From: Cylicocyclus nassatus
Taxonomy: Eukaryota > Nematoda > Chromadorea > Rhabditida > Strongylidae
DNA: 64,000 nucleotides
Assembly: GCA_958299035.1 (NCBI GenBank)
Contig: CATQJL010000223.1
Span: 73,267,006-73,331,005, forward strand
Reading direction: 5' to 3'
In this document: piece after piece, positions 33,779-44,867 of the stretch
Layout of the letters: every line of letters begins with the position of its first letter
Numbering within the stretch: position 1 is the first letter of the stretch
Position numbers and translations under genes: made by a program
The notes under the pieces: model-generated
Databases searched by the model: none
Seen by the model: only the letters and a program-made list of their open reading frames with translations
What the model was told of the DNA's origin: nothing

Positions 33779-36674
33779 TGCAGCGGTAGAATTTGTCCAA
33801 AATTAATTGCGGGATTGTCGGGATTCGCAGGATTTGCGGGATAAGCGGAATTTAGCTGCAACTTCTTCTAAGACAACTTTATATAAGATCTGCAAGTAGA
33901 ATCGGGTTTAACTTGATGAGACGAATCTTTTGGTATACGGTATGTTCGTAATTCATGATGACACGGTAGACATATGGTGATACTTTGTTTTTTTTTCTAT
34001 GGTAAAGCTTTTGTGAACATTTTCACAGCGTAAATCGCGAACAGCAGGTTCTGGTACGAAGTTCTCATTGTCGAAACTATCGCGAAAAATTGGGCAGTTT
34101 TTATTTACCCTTATCACTGATATAAGCATTTGATCATTTATCACTGATAATATTACATTTTTGGACCATTTTTGGCATATGGTAAGAAAGGTACTGTAGG
34201 AAACGCTGAGTGAATTTCTATCGCTCTTCTTCTCATTATAAGTGATCTACAGGCTTTTCTACTTCTATTGCGCGGTGCAATTGGTAGGTCTCTCACTGCA
34301 GCAAGCGATTGATTGCTCATCATGCGCTTGACACCTTCCCCTTGGAGACGTTGCTTTTTCAGAAAAATTCACCGCTCTATAAATTGTGAATGAACCGAGT
34401 CGCCTGTCATCAGAAGTTTCAACTATGAGCTGAACACTTTTGTTTTCTGCGTATGAACATGCAGATCCACGAAGGCGATCGGTCTAAGGTGCGAAACGAC
34501 GTAAACGGCGTGCTCGAGGATCATTCCATCAGAGTCCACACGCCTGCGAACGATGCGTACATGGGCGGTTGCCTCCGTATCGGAGTTTTCTGAACTCTCC
34601 TATGCTCTACTCTATTTCTTGCTATCTACAATAGCTCACAAAACGTGCAGATTTCCTTTGTATGTCGTGAAATTCCGGGGGTTTTGCGAAAGTCCGCATC
34701 GTTCTGGGAGTTTTGCGACATTTCGGGGTTTCCGCGGAATCACGCGAATCACGCAAACTACGCAGCGCCATAACGTCCTTAGGAACAAATTTATTCTGAA
34801 TCCAAAAGAAGCATGGTGTTTAGCTCATCAAGTCGAATCTTTTGATATACAGCATGTCCTCGATATTTCGTTTTCAGTTTTCTTTAATTTGCCTGCGGAT
34901 GCCTTTTTGCAAGGATGCAACGCAGCGCATATCACACATAAAAAACAACAGTAAGTAATTTTCGATAGTGCTTCTTCAGTGGATTGTAGTGTACTAGAAA
35001 GTAGCTGCAAACTTCGTTGCATGACATTCTGATTGCAAATATTATGTTCACTTCGCCCAAGGATTCCTACTGTATTCCCACTGTATTCCCACTCACGGTG
35101 GAATTCCGACGAATTACGCGATCTTTACATTTCGTGCAAATTTCATGAGGACGTGTTTTCTTAAGCACGTAACTCGGCGATTTTTATAGAATGGAGCCTG
35201 AGTCATGCACCATTCGATGGCACGGTCCCCAGTAAATTTAATAAATTTAACTTACAAAAGCAAGCGGGAAAGTTTTCTGAAAGTTAAGCGAGAAGTGCGG
35301 GCACATTTACGCAGTTTTGTGGTGCAGTTACGGTTACCTCACCATATCTATGCAAAAAGACCCTATATTCCTCAAAGACCACAATTTTCGTGAAGAGCGT
35401 GTCCGAAAACCTCTATAAGCGAAGTTTTAGAAAGAAATGATTTATCCATTCACCAGCTCTTCTATTTTCTTTGATGAGTAGTGTGCTGCTCATTCTTGGC
35501 GGCCCATAATCTACCAAAATGCAAGGCCGGTTCTTGTCTGAAGGTTCTTGCTGAAATCTACTGGGGGCAATACGCGCTGCTTCACACCTTTACGGGAGAC
35601 GTCCGTAGAAAATTTCAAGTACTGAAATTGGACTATCAAGGGCACGCTCTACACAAAATGATTTGCCATGATGAGCTGAGCACAATGCTTTTCGATTCAT
35701 AAATCATTCACTCCAAAGGAAGTTACGGCGAGTAGAATTTGAAAACTCGTGATTTTTTCAAAATTCACCAACGCTTCCATCTCTTTCGGAAAGAATTCTG
35801 CAGCTACTTTCTAGCGCACTATAATCTACTGGAGAAGTACTATCGAAAATTACTTACTGTTGTTTTTTATGTGTGATATGCGTTGCGTTGCATCCTTGCA
35901 AAAAGGCATCCGCAGACAAATTAAAGAAAGAAAACGAAATATCGAGGACATGCTGTATATTTTTAGGTTGGAAACTAAGTTTTGCAACTGATCTCATAAC
36001 TTCCCTCTCACTCAACATGGCGCACTCAAATTTTGTCACTGTGTTGGTTATTACATAAGTTACAAGCGCAGCTGCTGTCCTACCAAATTCTGACGTCGCA
36101 GTGAGGGTTACGGTAGGTGTATGGTATGGAAGGGAAAAATTCAAAATTTGACGGATTTGGCTGAAACTTGGCATAGGGGTGTTATCCGAAATGCTGATCA
36201 CGAAAGCGATAGTGTAATTGTGTGATAAGGGCTTTTTTGTAGGATTAGTGTAGGTGTACGATATGGGGTCTCACCCTAAACAGGGAAAAAGGCGTTGATT
36301 CAACAAATGAATATGATATTCTCGCTAGCTTTACCATAGAAAAAACAAAGTATCACCATATGTCTACCGTGTCACCATGAATTACGGACATACCGTATAC
36401 CAAAAGATTCGTCTCATCAAGTTAAACCCGAATCTTCTTGCAGATCTCATATAAATTTGTTCTAGAAGAACTTACAGCTAAATTCCGCTTATCCCGCAAA
36501 TCCTGCGAATCCCGACAATCCCGCAATTAATTTTGGACAAAGTCTACCGCTGCAACTGTAGATACTGGGTAAAATATGCACTAGATCACTCTGTAAAGCC
36601 CATATCTAAAGCTGAGCTAAAAGGGCAAAAATGGCTAAATCTCGCATTTTGTGAAATTTCCTCTCAATAAGATT
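33659..36674. repeat. IR4: 3.0-kb inverted duplication
   Basis: The outer arms 33659-34010 and 36335-36674 are inverted copies of each other, close to 95% identical by eye. An inner pair (about 34840-35010 and 35805-35970) is also inverted. The arms contain the GGGATTGTCGGGATTCGC phrase and AATCTTTTGGTATAC. Breakpoints fall inside the direct-repeat family, which shows the inversion copied that repeat's end. No gene recognised in the spacer. Confidence 0.8.
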
Positions 36675-38035
36675 CTCGACGGACGAGTTGTGCCTCATGG
36701 ACGAGTTGTGCCTTCCAACTTCAGCCTCAGCCACAGTCGCAGCAACAGAAGGGAAGTGTATGCCAGGTGGAGGGACATGTTCAAGCGCGTAAGGGGAGAG
36801 ACCGAAGGAGTCGTCCGCGCGTACCAACTCGCTCTCCCCGTACCACTTTGAGCGAGTTTTTCTCAGCGTGGAGGGGGTCAAATTGAGTGGGACTTGTTGC
36901 AATAACCTATTTAGAGGTCCCTATAATACATTCTGTGAAGATCCGCGCGACCTCAACTTAGGTGAGACACTGCCTTTAAGGTAAAAACAGCTGTTAAAGT
37001 CTTGTTGGCGCTTGAAAGGGTGAAGACTGGCATGAGTTTATTATACTGAAGCTATTTGTTGCATAGCTTCGACAGTAATCATGACCCATTCAAACCTACG
37101 GACCACAAGTTTGATGATCTTATTGTATTAGCGCGTTCGACTTTTGGCATCAAAGAATTCCCATAACTCTTCTCCCAGAGACGCTTTGCAGATGTTGAAA
37201 GCAGATTTGAAAACAACGTTTTATGTCCTATAAGGCAGTATATATTTCATGTGGAAACGCCACTTCGACCAAGTATCCCTCCTTTGTAAGCTATACTTCT
37301 GAAAAGAAATAAGCAATTTTTCCGAAAAAGTGTTTTCTGATGAGAGGTAATGATGTAATCTTTTGACGTGTTTGTCTTACAAGCGTGAACTTCGCCATAA
37401 AATCGAGCAGATCATAATTCTGCATTAATTATATATTTTGGCAGAATCCCCTCAGAGAACACAACACAGTAAACGGCTCCCTCTTTCCATCAAAGGTATG
37501 TCATATGAGAAACTGAATGCAGTAATTAGTGATCAGTTTTTCAAATATCTTAACACTTTTTTAATACGTTGACGACAGCGTGCATTTTTAGCTGTTTGCC
37601 ATGTGGGACAGTGCCTTCTGCAGTAAGTTGAGTATTTTTAACTGAAATCAACAGGGCGACATCTGCAGTATCCCTATAGTGATTTTCAGAAGCAGCTAAG
37701 AAACGCGGAAGTAATTTCTAGGAATAAAGCATAACAGAACTTCTGAAACCACAGTCATTGCATGACCCACCATGTGGGTCATATTGTCGTCAATGTGTTA
37801 AATGTCTTCGTAAAAACTCCATGTTTCCGCAGTTAATACATATTGGCATACAAACCTTTCAATTCCGTAAGACTACTAGGTTTTGCGAACATTCAACGTT
37901 ATTTTTCGTTCAAAGTGGCAAAGGCATCAAGTGCTTACGCTTTATGGGCACTTACGTAAAAATACAATACTACCGAAAAACTAGCTTCGGGTGCTTTTTA
38001 TCATTAACTTGGTATTGTACTCATTGTATTTATCT
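36675..38035. other. No gene recognised; 18-bp tandem pair
   Basis: GGACGAGTTGTGCC is repeated in tandem at about 36679-36710. An open frame at 36651-36851 ends with ETEGVVRAYQLALPV, which I cannot assign. The rest is AT-rich and unremarkable. Confidence 0.4.
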
Positions 38036-38293
38036 TATGTATAAAGCTGAATGTCTGTTTGTATGTATGTCTGTATGTATATACGTATGTTCCGAATAGA
38101 AAATATCATTTCTGAACCGATCCGGACCAGACTTGGCACATGTAAACTTCGGGCCATCGATCGATATCGATTTTATTGATTTCTCAAAAAGTTCGAGCTA
38201 CGGGGCTGGGAGTTGGCACAGGGGGGTAAGTGAGCATACTGATTACGAATATATTAATGACAGGGCCGGGCGGAGCCGGGTAAGCCAGCTGGT
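38036..38293 (+). mobile_element. Helitron-like 3' end
   Basis: A TGTATGTATGT-rich stretch leads into ATTTCTGAACCGATCCGGAC, then GGGAGTTGGCACAGGGG. A GC-rich hairpin (GCCGGGCGGAGCCGGGTAAG) follows, ending at CCAGCTGG followed by T. Helitrons end in a hairpin about ten bases before CTRR and insert before T; here CTGG is at 38289-38292. The wording of this 3' region is common in invertebrate Helitrons. The helicase part and the 5' TC end are not found upstream. Confidence 0.55.
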
Positions 38294-38777
38294 TTGTAAT
38301 CATACAGACTAATCAAACTGTAATCATACCAGAGACTTGAAAACGGCTTCAACGAGTCTTTATAAATCTGTTCAATCTTTGTTCTCGCTCGATGAAAACG
38401 GGTGCAAGCTTGCTTTGAAGGGCTGTAAAAACCACTCACACAAAGATAGGTATATGAGCCTGTTTAGGAAGTTTTTAAGGTTTAAAATGCAGGGTGTCCC
38501 AAAAATTATGAGCACTGTTATCATTAATAACTCCTTCGCTTTCACATCTTTCGCCGAGCCTGAGCCACCCATTGTGTAGAGCGAGGTTCAACTAATAAGG
38601 GAACGATACTTAGTGTCCGTGGCCTTTTGAGATGGGATGTAAACCATTATACTCGTTTCGAAACGCTAATTCCGAATCTGCCTTCCTTTTCTGCTAATCG
38701 TTTTTTTTTTTGAAAAGAGTTTAAGGAGGATTTTCGAGAAAAATTTGGTCGTTTGAGGGAAATACGATCGCTGGTAG

Positions 38778-38838
38778 GCTGCGGTGTAGTGGTCAGAGCG
38801 ATAGCCCCAAAGTTGATGCAGGTGTAGGTTCGAATCCT
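38778..38838 (+). repeat. tRNA-like module (left arm)
   Basis: It contains GTAGTGGTCAGAGCG, close to a pol III A box, and GGTTCGAATCC, a perfect B box, about 38 bases apart. Stems do not pair into a full cloverleaf. Probably tRNA-derived, not a functional tRNA gene. Confidence 0.5.
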
Positions 38839-39564
38839 TTTGTGTTTTTTTAGTTTTGCATTGCCTCAATTATCTTCTTTTTTGAGGTTAGACATCTTCG
38901 AGATAAACACATGCCCTTCCTCCTCAAGAAATGTGGAAAATTCGGAGAAAAATAATTACTGTTTGCCGATAAGTATCTATTAATCATAATTCGAGTAAAT
39001 TTACTCGAACTAAACCAGTGGTATGCGCAGGCTACCTTAATGAGCATCCTCTCAGATAATGGCTGGGGGCAAGCGGTCCGCAAACTCGCGCTTTTCTGTA
39101 AGCGGTCAGCACAATTTTGGGGCTCGGCCAAAGCTTCAGCGAGCAGCACTCCCTTTACTGTCGCATATTCTGCTAGCGGGCAGCAATACAGCATTTTTTG
39201 CAAGCGGTCGGCAAATAATTCCTTCCAGCGAGCGCGCTCGGACTCTTTTTTTGGACGTACACCGAGAAAAAGTGAGACTTTATGCGGCAGAGGTGTTGTC
39301 GATGCTTTGATTACCCAAGTTTGGGGTGCCTTCCTTCAACGGAAGGTACCCTGGACAGCGCGGTTCTTCACAAAGGACCGTGCGGCACCCAACAACTTTG
39401 CCTATTCTCGCGGAATGTCTGCGAGAATGCGGCCACTGGGCCGCAACTCATCCACAGAAAGACCGCGATAGTTCTCCGAGCGTTCGTCCAAAAATTGCCA
39501 AAATTATTGCAAATTTCTGCAGGCGAAACGCAAGAAATCGGCGAACTATTTTTCCGGTGCCCGC

Positions 39565-39747
39565 TTGCTCAAAATTTGCATGGCCGCCTGCCCCGGGCAA
39601 TTATCTGAGCTGCTCTCTTCCAAACCCCAGCACATTACTGTTTTGCGTAAATTGCTGGGTGAGTGCGAGAAAGCCAAATGCAACGACTTATTCTTTATCC
39701 GATGCGCTCACTGCGAGCACATCCTATGTTTTAATCATTTGGCATAA
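39565..39747 (+). CDS. Cys/His-rich C-terminal fragment, possible transposase tail
   Basis: The frame ends with CEKAKCND and RCAHCEHILCFNHLA, giving a CX4C...CX2CX4CX2H pattern that could bind zinc. Several DDE transposases end this way. The upstream part in the same frame is short and no catalytic core is found. The frame belongs to the centre of the 38597-40208 element. Confidence 0.3.
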   Translation: MLKICMAACPGQLSELLSSKPQHITVLRKLLGECEKAKCNDLFFIRCAHCEHILCFNHLA

Positions 39748-39940
39748 ATTTCCATCACTGTATTTAACATGATCTTCCATTCATTTTCATTTTTGTAAGC
39801 GCCTTTCAGAATAAATATAGGAAGCACTCATATAAAAATGACTCTTCGTTGGTTTTTTAGTAAGGGCATGCATTTAACTCGAGGATGCCTAAACTTCAAA
39901 AAGAAAAACAATGGAGGCAATGCAAAGCAAAAAACACAAA

Positions 39941-40024
39941 CGGATCCGCACCTACACCTGTATTAAATTATGCTGCATCAACTTATGAGGCTATCGCTCT
40001 AACCACTACACCACAGTCTACCAG
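39941..40024 (-). repeat. tRNA-like module (right arm)
   Basis: Inverted counterpart of 38778-38838. Read on the minus strand it has GTAGTGGTTAGAGCG and a CAT in the place of an anticodon. About 20 extra bases lie before the damaged B box (GGTGCGGATCC). Confidence 0.45.
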
Positions 40025-40503
40025 AGGTGTCTGGCACTCCGATCGTATTTCTGTCGGACGGCCAAACTTGGCACGAAAATCCTCCACAACTCCTTTCAGA
40101 GAAACGATCAGCAGAAACGGAAGTCGGATTCGGAGTCAGCGCCTCGAGACGAGTATAATGGTATACATCTCATCTCGAAAGACCACGGACACTAAGTATC
40201 GTTCCCTTGTTACATCTACAGTGCAGAGCAGATTACCGATTGTTCTTTATCTCACTATAAGATTACGGTAGAAATTTTCAGCATGTGGAACCACTGTGAA
40301 ATTATGTCTGACGAAATTTTCTTCAAAAAATTTAAAAAATCGTTAACTAGGGTTTCCGCATAAGCTATTTCCACTGCACAACTTTTTATAAGTGTTCAGC
40401 TTTTTCAACGTTATAGTCACATTTCTGACATTTGACGCTGGGGAATTAGTTATTGCGGTTTACCTGAGATACTTACTTACTTAGATACTTAGATGGCCCG
40501 TCT

Positions 40504-40947
40504 TCACGTGGCTTGCGGGCCCCAGCACAAAAGATGCCATTTGTCCCTGTCCTTCGCTTCAGACATCCACGATCTTCTTGGCTGCCGTCGGTGGCTGCGT
40601 CCACGAGTTCCAGGTGCGATAATCGTATCCAGCTGATTTCTCAGCTGGTCCATCCGTTCCACGAACACATCTGCCCATCTCATTGGTGGTCTTTCTCGGG
40701 GACGTTTGGCTTCGCGAGAAATCCACTTAGATGTTCTTAGAGTCCATCTGTCATCTGTTCTTCGCATGATGTGACCGGCCCATCGGTGTTTCGCTTTCGC
40801 AACGTATTCCGCTAGGTCACGAAGACGAGACATTCTTCTCATATCCGTGCTGCGAAATCCGAATAGATGTTGCTTGTGTCGGGTCATCCTCAGAAGATTG
40901 CGCTCGAGCGCTCTGTGGGTGGTCCGTAAGGCTTTCGACGTGGCCAC
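40504..40947 (-). pseudogene. RTE C-terminal domain
   Basis: It starts MATSKALRTTHRALERNLL and includes AKHRWAGHIMRR, RPRERPPMRWADVF and ends WHLLCWGPQAT. This is the conserved tail of RTE open reading frames after the reverse transcriptase. The 147-codon stretch is open, but it is cut off from the RT by a frame break near 40960-41130. Confidence 0.9.
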
Positions 40948-41139
40948 TGTGTTAGCTTAAGTCTCAGCTGCGTGATAGAGCGCCGGGAGAACGGTTGAGT
41001 CGAACAGGTGGGCACGAAGCTCCGTGTCCGTCAGTTGGTCAGTGGCTTCCTTCAGAGGCCCGAAGGCGGCCCATGTTCTTTTTCTCCTGTTAGTTAAGTT
41101 CTTCCCTCAAGTCGTTCTCCATGTTCATCAACGTCCGAG

Positions 41140-42245
41140 ATACACGTGAGAAGACGTCTCCATGATAGGAATACCTTTCAGTTCCATTTCTGCATCTTCG
41201 CAAAGGGCGTTCTTTACGAAATGAGTCTTCTTCCGAATTATTCGCAGTCCGATTTTTTTCCCTACTTCAAAGGCTTTCTCGTAGTCAGGACGAGAGGCAA
41301 TCGGTACTTCCGGCAGACTTCTATGACTCTCGAAGTCGTCTGGATGTGGTCTATGCAGCTGAATCCTTTGCGAAATCCAGCTTGTTCTTGAGGTTGGGCT
41401 TCATGCAGTGTCCTTTATATGCGAGCAAGGATAATGTTGGTGAAAAGCTTATACAGCACACTCAGCAGGCATGTTGGACGGTAGTTCAGAAGATCCTCCC
41501 CTTTACCCTTCTTGAAAAGACGGACGGTTCTCGACGTTCTCCACTGGTCGGGAATCCTTTCCTTCTGAAGGTAAGATGTTAAATGCGACGCTAGACCTCG
41601 GTAGACGGTGTCCTCCGGCTCGCAGAAGTTCGACAGAAAGAGATCAGGTCCTGGAGCCGTGGGCGTCTTCATGGTCTGTATCGCTGTACGCACTTCAGCA
41701 GGTAGAAGGTGGTACTTCTCCAATGGGAACAAAGGGCATCGGCAAGGGTGTTGATGAGCGGCGGAAGAGGTTGGAAGTTCTTGCAGAAGTTCTTCGCGAT
41801 AGATTCCATCTTGTATAGGGAAAAAGTCGGAGTCCCGTCTTCATTCAATAGTGCAGCCAGCGGTACGTGATATTCACAGAGGTCCCTTCGGCTCTTCTTG
41901 CTACTCCGTCTTCCTTCGGCTGCTTCCAGTATCTTGGCTTGCCTGTACTTCCTGAGATCTTCCTGCAAAGCTGTTCTGCAACTGGCGTTGGCTATCAGTC
42001 GCTCGAGATGGGTTGCATTCGGATCTTGCCTCAGAAATCTTCTTCTTTCGAGCATTCCCTTGGTGGTCTTTGGAATGCGTTCCAAGTTCTTCTCAAAAGT
42101 CACTAAGGCGCCCTCTCCGCAGGCTCGCAATCCTTTTAGGAGCCGGTCGTAGTCGTAGGTTGGGTCCTCCTCGATGGGCCAGTCATAACTTGATATGAGC
42201 TCTTCCAGCCTGTTACCGTCATAAACGACTGCTTTCCTTCTCAGA
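41140..42245 (-). pseudogene. RTE reverse transcriptase, catalytic core deleted
   Basis: The N-terminal part (41669-42245) is open and carries the linker with EDPTYDYDRLLKGL. The next block (41415-41732) has TAPGPDLF, IPDQWRTSRTVRLFKKGK and NYRPTCLLSVLYKLF, typical RT fingers. Downstream, GFRKGFSCIDHIQ is still present, but the sequence jumps from a KAF block straight to GKKIGLRIIRKKTHF near 41265. The palm segment with the F/YADD metal-binding motif is therefore missing. The enzyme cannot be active. Confidence 0.88.
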
Positions 42246-42251
42246 ATCACC

Positions 42252-42604
42252 GGAACTTCCGCAGGACAAGCCAAATTTGCAGACGTTCCGCAGGATTCTG
42301 TTTACAATTGCAAAAATGAAAACGTTAAATCGGTACTTCCGCAGAACCTTCTTCAAAATTCTGCGAAAATTCCGAAAAATGCCAGAGGTTCCACAGCACT
42401 TTGGCCTGCCAGAACTTCCGCAGGATTTTATATGTGTTGTCTCGTGATGTTGCCTCGCCAACAACTAGAGTGCATTATCGAACATGTCAGCCGTAGCGTA
42501 GAGGATAGTAGGTGGGTCTCATAGTCAGTAGAGTGAGGTTCAAATCTCGCTTCGGTATTCTCTTTTGCTGTTGTGGTTTTCATTCTAAGGAACTTCCGCA
42601 GGAC
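42252..42604 (+). mobile_element. tRNA-like (SINE-type) insertion in the RTE
   Basis: Direct repeats GGAACTTCCGCAGGAC lie at 42252-42267 and 42589-42604, a size suited to a LINE-mobilised SINE. Inside, 42490-42556 has A-box-like TAGCGTAGAGG and B-box-like GGTTCAAATCT, with a CAT triplet between. Three further worn copies of ACTTCCGCAG lie inside (about 42283, 42333 and 42411), which is unusual. The insertion separates endonuclease from RT. Confidence 0.65.
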
Positions 42605-43357
42605 CTCATTTCGTGCTTTCGGCTGAATCGTATCTTCGGTCGAAGGAGGCGGTGATCGGAGCCACTGCAGAAGGATGGAACTACTGATACATCGAGCAAG
42701 CTCCACTTCGGTTGGTGAGATTGTGGTCGATCTCTGCGTGAGTCGTTCCGTTGGGCGATTCCCATGTCCACCGGCGACGTTCTTTCTTCATGAAGCTGGA
42801 ATTTCCATCGGAAAAGTCGTGCGGCGGAGAAAAGCCCAACAAGACGGTTGCCGTTTTCGTTCCGGAGCCCATATCCAAACTTCCCGATCCTATATTCCTT
42901 TTCCAGTGGCATCCCGATTTTCGCGTTGAATTCGCCCACAACAAACTTGTAGAAGGACTTCTCGTTGCGGACGACCTGCTCCACGTCTTCGTAGAAAGCA
43001 TCCAGCTCTAAATCGTCAGCTGCTGATGTTAGTGAGTAGCAGTTGAATATACTGATGGTCTTCTGCCGTGGAGGGCGTAGCCATAGAATGGCTATTCGAG
43101 GTGACGGATCTCATGCGAATCGACGAGATGGACGACAGATGGGTGGAGACGACAAAAACAACGCCTTCAACGTTTCGTGATGGAACCTTCTCACCACGAA
43201 TGATGAGTGTCCCATCACTCATCTGTCGCACGTCCTTCTTCCTGGACTTCGTTTCCTGCAGAGCGATGACGTGGTATTTAATGTGCTCAGCAGCGTCGAG
43301 AAGAGCGTGGAGGTCGGCGTTTGTGGAGACTGTCCTGGTGTTATAGGTGCAGAGCAT
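42605..43357 (-). pseudogene. RTE endonuclease domain, frameshifted
   Basis: Nicks target DNA to prime reverse transcription. Visible blocks: TYNTRTVSTNADLHALL, VIALQETKSRKKD (catalytic Glu), [10 protein letters not shown], and [12 protein letters not shown] at the end. The block normally reading GDFN has Glu in place of Asp. The frame changes at least twice (near 43210 and 42985). The 5' end of the element, with a basic leader (43219-43569), lies upstream. Confidence 0.85.
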
Positions 43358-44689
43358 GAGGTAATCTCCATGGCGTGTCGTCCGGGCAGACGTGTCGTTT
43401 TTGTCCGATCCGAAAGGCGCCCTGAGTAACCTGACACAGTTCTTGCTACCACCCGGCGCCGTAGGCGGGACACGATGTACAGGGTTTTCTCTATATCTTC
43501 TTGCTGACTGAGTAATGATATTTGTTCCCCTACAAGAGCAGACCTACTAAGCCAACTCTTGATTTCCACGGGGCGATCGCTGATCCCGGGCTTGGAGAGG
43601 GGAGCAGAACCGCCTAGCGACCAAAAAACCAGACGTCGGTGGGATCCGGCCTGGCCGGATCTTAGCTAGGCATCCAACCGAAGCCGGAAATGTCGAACTC
43701 CTTCACAGCTTGGGAGGCCCTCCCAGGGTATACACTCGGCTGTGCATCGCATTCGACACCCAGTGTCATCCCCACGCCACGTTGAGGCGGCCGACCATTG
43801 TGGGGGTACCTGAGATAACTTTAGAAAAAAGCATCACAGTGAAGTGGAAATTTCATGTTCGAAATCAGCGGCTTAAATTACCATCATGTGAAATTTTTTG
43901 GCTTATTTGGTTTTGTTCCGAGGCAGAATATGGCCCCCAACGGTCTGAAACCCCTGCCAAAGTTCCTACCGTAACCCTACAGTAATAAGAGCGACTGATG
44001 ATTCTCTCCATATTTCATGTCTAATTGTAAGTTGAACCTCGCTCTACACAGTGACATCTCAAACTCGGCGAACATGAAAACAAGGGAGTTATCAACGATC
44101 AAACAGCGTTCATATTTTTGGGACACCCTGTAGATGATGATTTCGCAAAGTTTTTAGAATCTTAGAAGGCATCTTTCTACATAATAAGCAGCATTTTCTG
44201 CAAAAAAGCATTCTTTTAAAAAACATCGGAACGATAGTAATTTCCAAACTTCAATTTGGCTTTGGCAATGCCTCACTGTAGCTTTACTTGGTGATTTACA
44301 TCTTTACTACGGAAGGAATAGCGCGAAACTGAAAAATAAAAACACACTTCTGCAAGCAACAAACAACAGAAAGCCACAATATATTGGCGTATTGTTAACA
44401 AAATCTCTCATATTCTTCAACAATGCTAGAAAGAACAAGTAGCAATATTCACATGCCGAGGACAAACTTATGCTTACAAAAGTAAGAAGTTCATTGTAAA
44501 ACTAAGACAACAAAGAAGATCACTCATTCACAATGATTCGAAACGTTCTGCGGCCTAGATTGCTGCTCGAACACTGGACCCATTTTCTCAGGTTTGAAAA
44601 GAGCTCACATTTTGAGAGTTGCACAAATAAGAGACATGCCGCTCAAGTAAAATATTAGCCCAACCGGTGATTTTAGCGCTTCTCCTAAA

Positions 44690-44867
44690 TAGAAAGGTGT
44701 TGGCACAACACAATAGCATGGTCGCTGTAGCAGTACTCGCAAGGTACGGTATCATTGCAAGCTGATAGATGATTCTTCTTACACACTTTGGACATGGCTG
44801 ACGTTTTACGAGAAGTATTGCTGCTCTATAGCTAAAAAGTAATGGCCTGTGACATAGTTGTAGTGAG
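44690..44867 (-). pseudogene. Degraded gag zinc-knuckle region (left IR2 arm)
   Basis: Mirror copy of 58926-59109 and relative of the knuckle ORF at 5373-5569. It keeps TTCTCGTAAAACGTCAGC and AATGATACCGTACCTTGCGA (read on the minus strand). Small deletions break the frame, including one in the third knuckle. Confidence 0.65.

Larger units (their letters stand above)
38597..40208. mobile_element. 1.6-kb TIR element with tRNA-like arms
   Basis: The ends are perfect 26-base inverted repeats starting AAGGGAACGATACTTAGTGT. Arms then continue for about 290 bases with near 80% identity. Each arm holds a tRNA-like module. The centre (38890-39890) has GC-richer sequence with overlapping frames. One of these ends in a Cys/His cluster, CEKAKCNDLFFIRCAHCEH then CFNHLA (39565-39747), like the zinc-binding C-termini of some DDE transposases. 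Target duplication not resolved. Superfamily unknown. Confidence 0.75.
40472..43806 (-). mobile_element. RTE-type non-LTR retrotransposon, 11-bp target duplication
   Basis: Flanked by TACCTGAGATA at 40461-40471 and 43807-43817. The minus strand has, in order, an AP-type endonuclease, reverse transcriptase pieces and a C-terminal domain. It ends in a TAAG-type simple repeat next to the left duplication, as RTE elements do. It is inactive: several frameshifts, an internal deletion removing the RT catalytic core, and a tRNA-like insertion between endonuclease and RT. The empty target is seen in the right IR2 arm at about 59977-59987. Confidence 0.93.
38490..44130. mobile_element. CAGGGTGTCCC transposon split by two insertions
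   Basis: Left end CAGGGTGTCCCAAAAA at 38490; right end inverted at 44120-44130, followed by TA. The element's own pieces are 38490-38595, about 40216-40471 and 43818-44130. Together they make about 675 bases, agreeing with the 669-bp intact copy at 17191-17859. The two gaps are filled by a TIR element (38597-40208) and an RTE retrotransposon (40472-43806). A related copy is in the right IR2 arm from 59665. Confidence 0.85.

Noticed and set aside
39040..39471. 143-codon frame in the 1.6-kb TIR element
   Set aside because: Three frames are open over the same GC-richer stretch and none shows a domain; only the Cys/His tail nearby is kept, at low confidence.
40513..43346. Plus-strand frames across the RTE element
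   Set aside because: They are shadows of the minus-strand retrotransposon domains.
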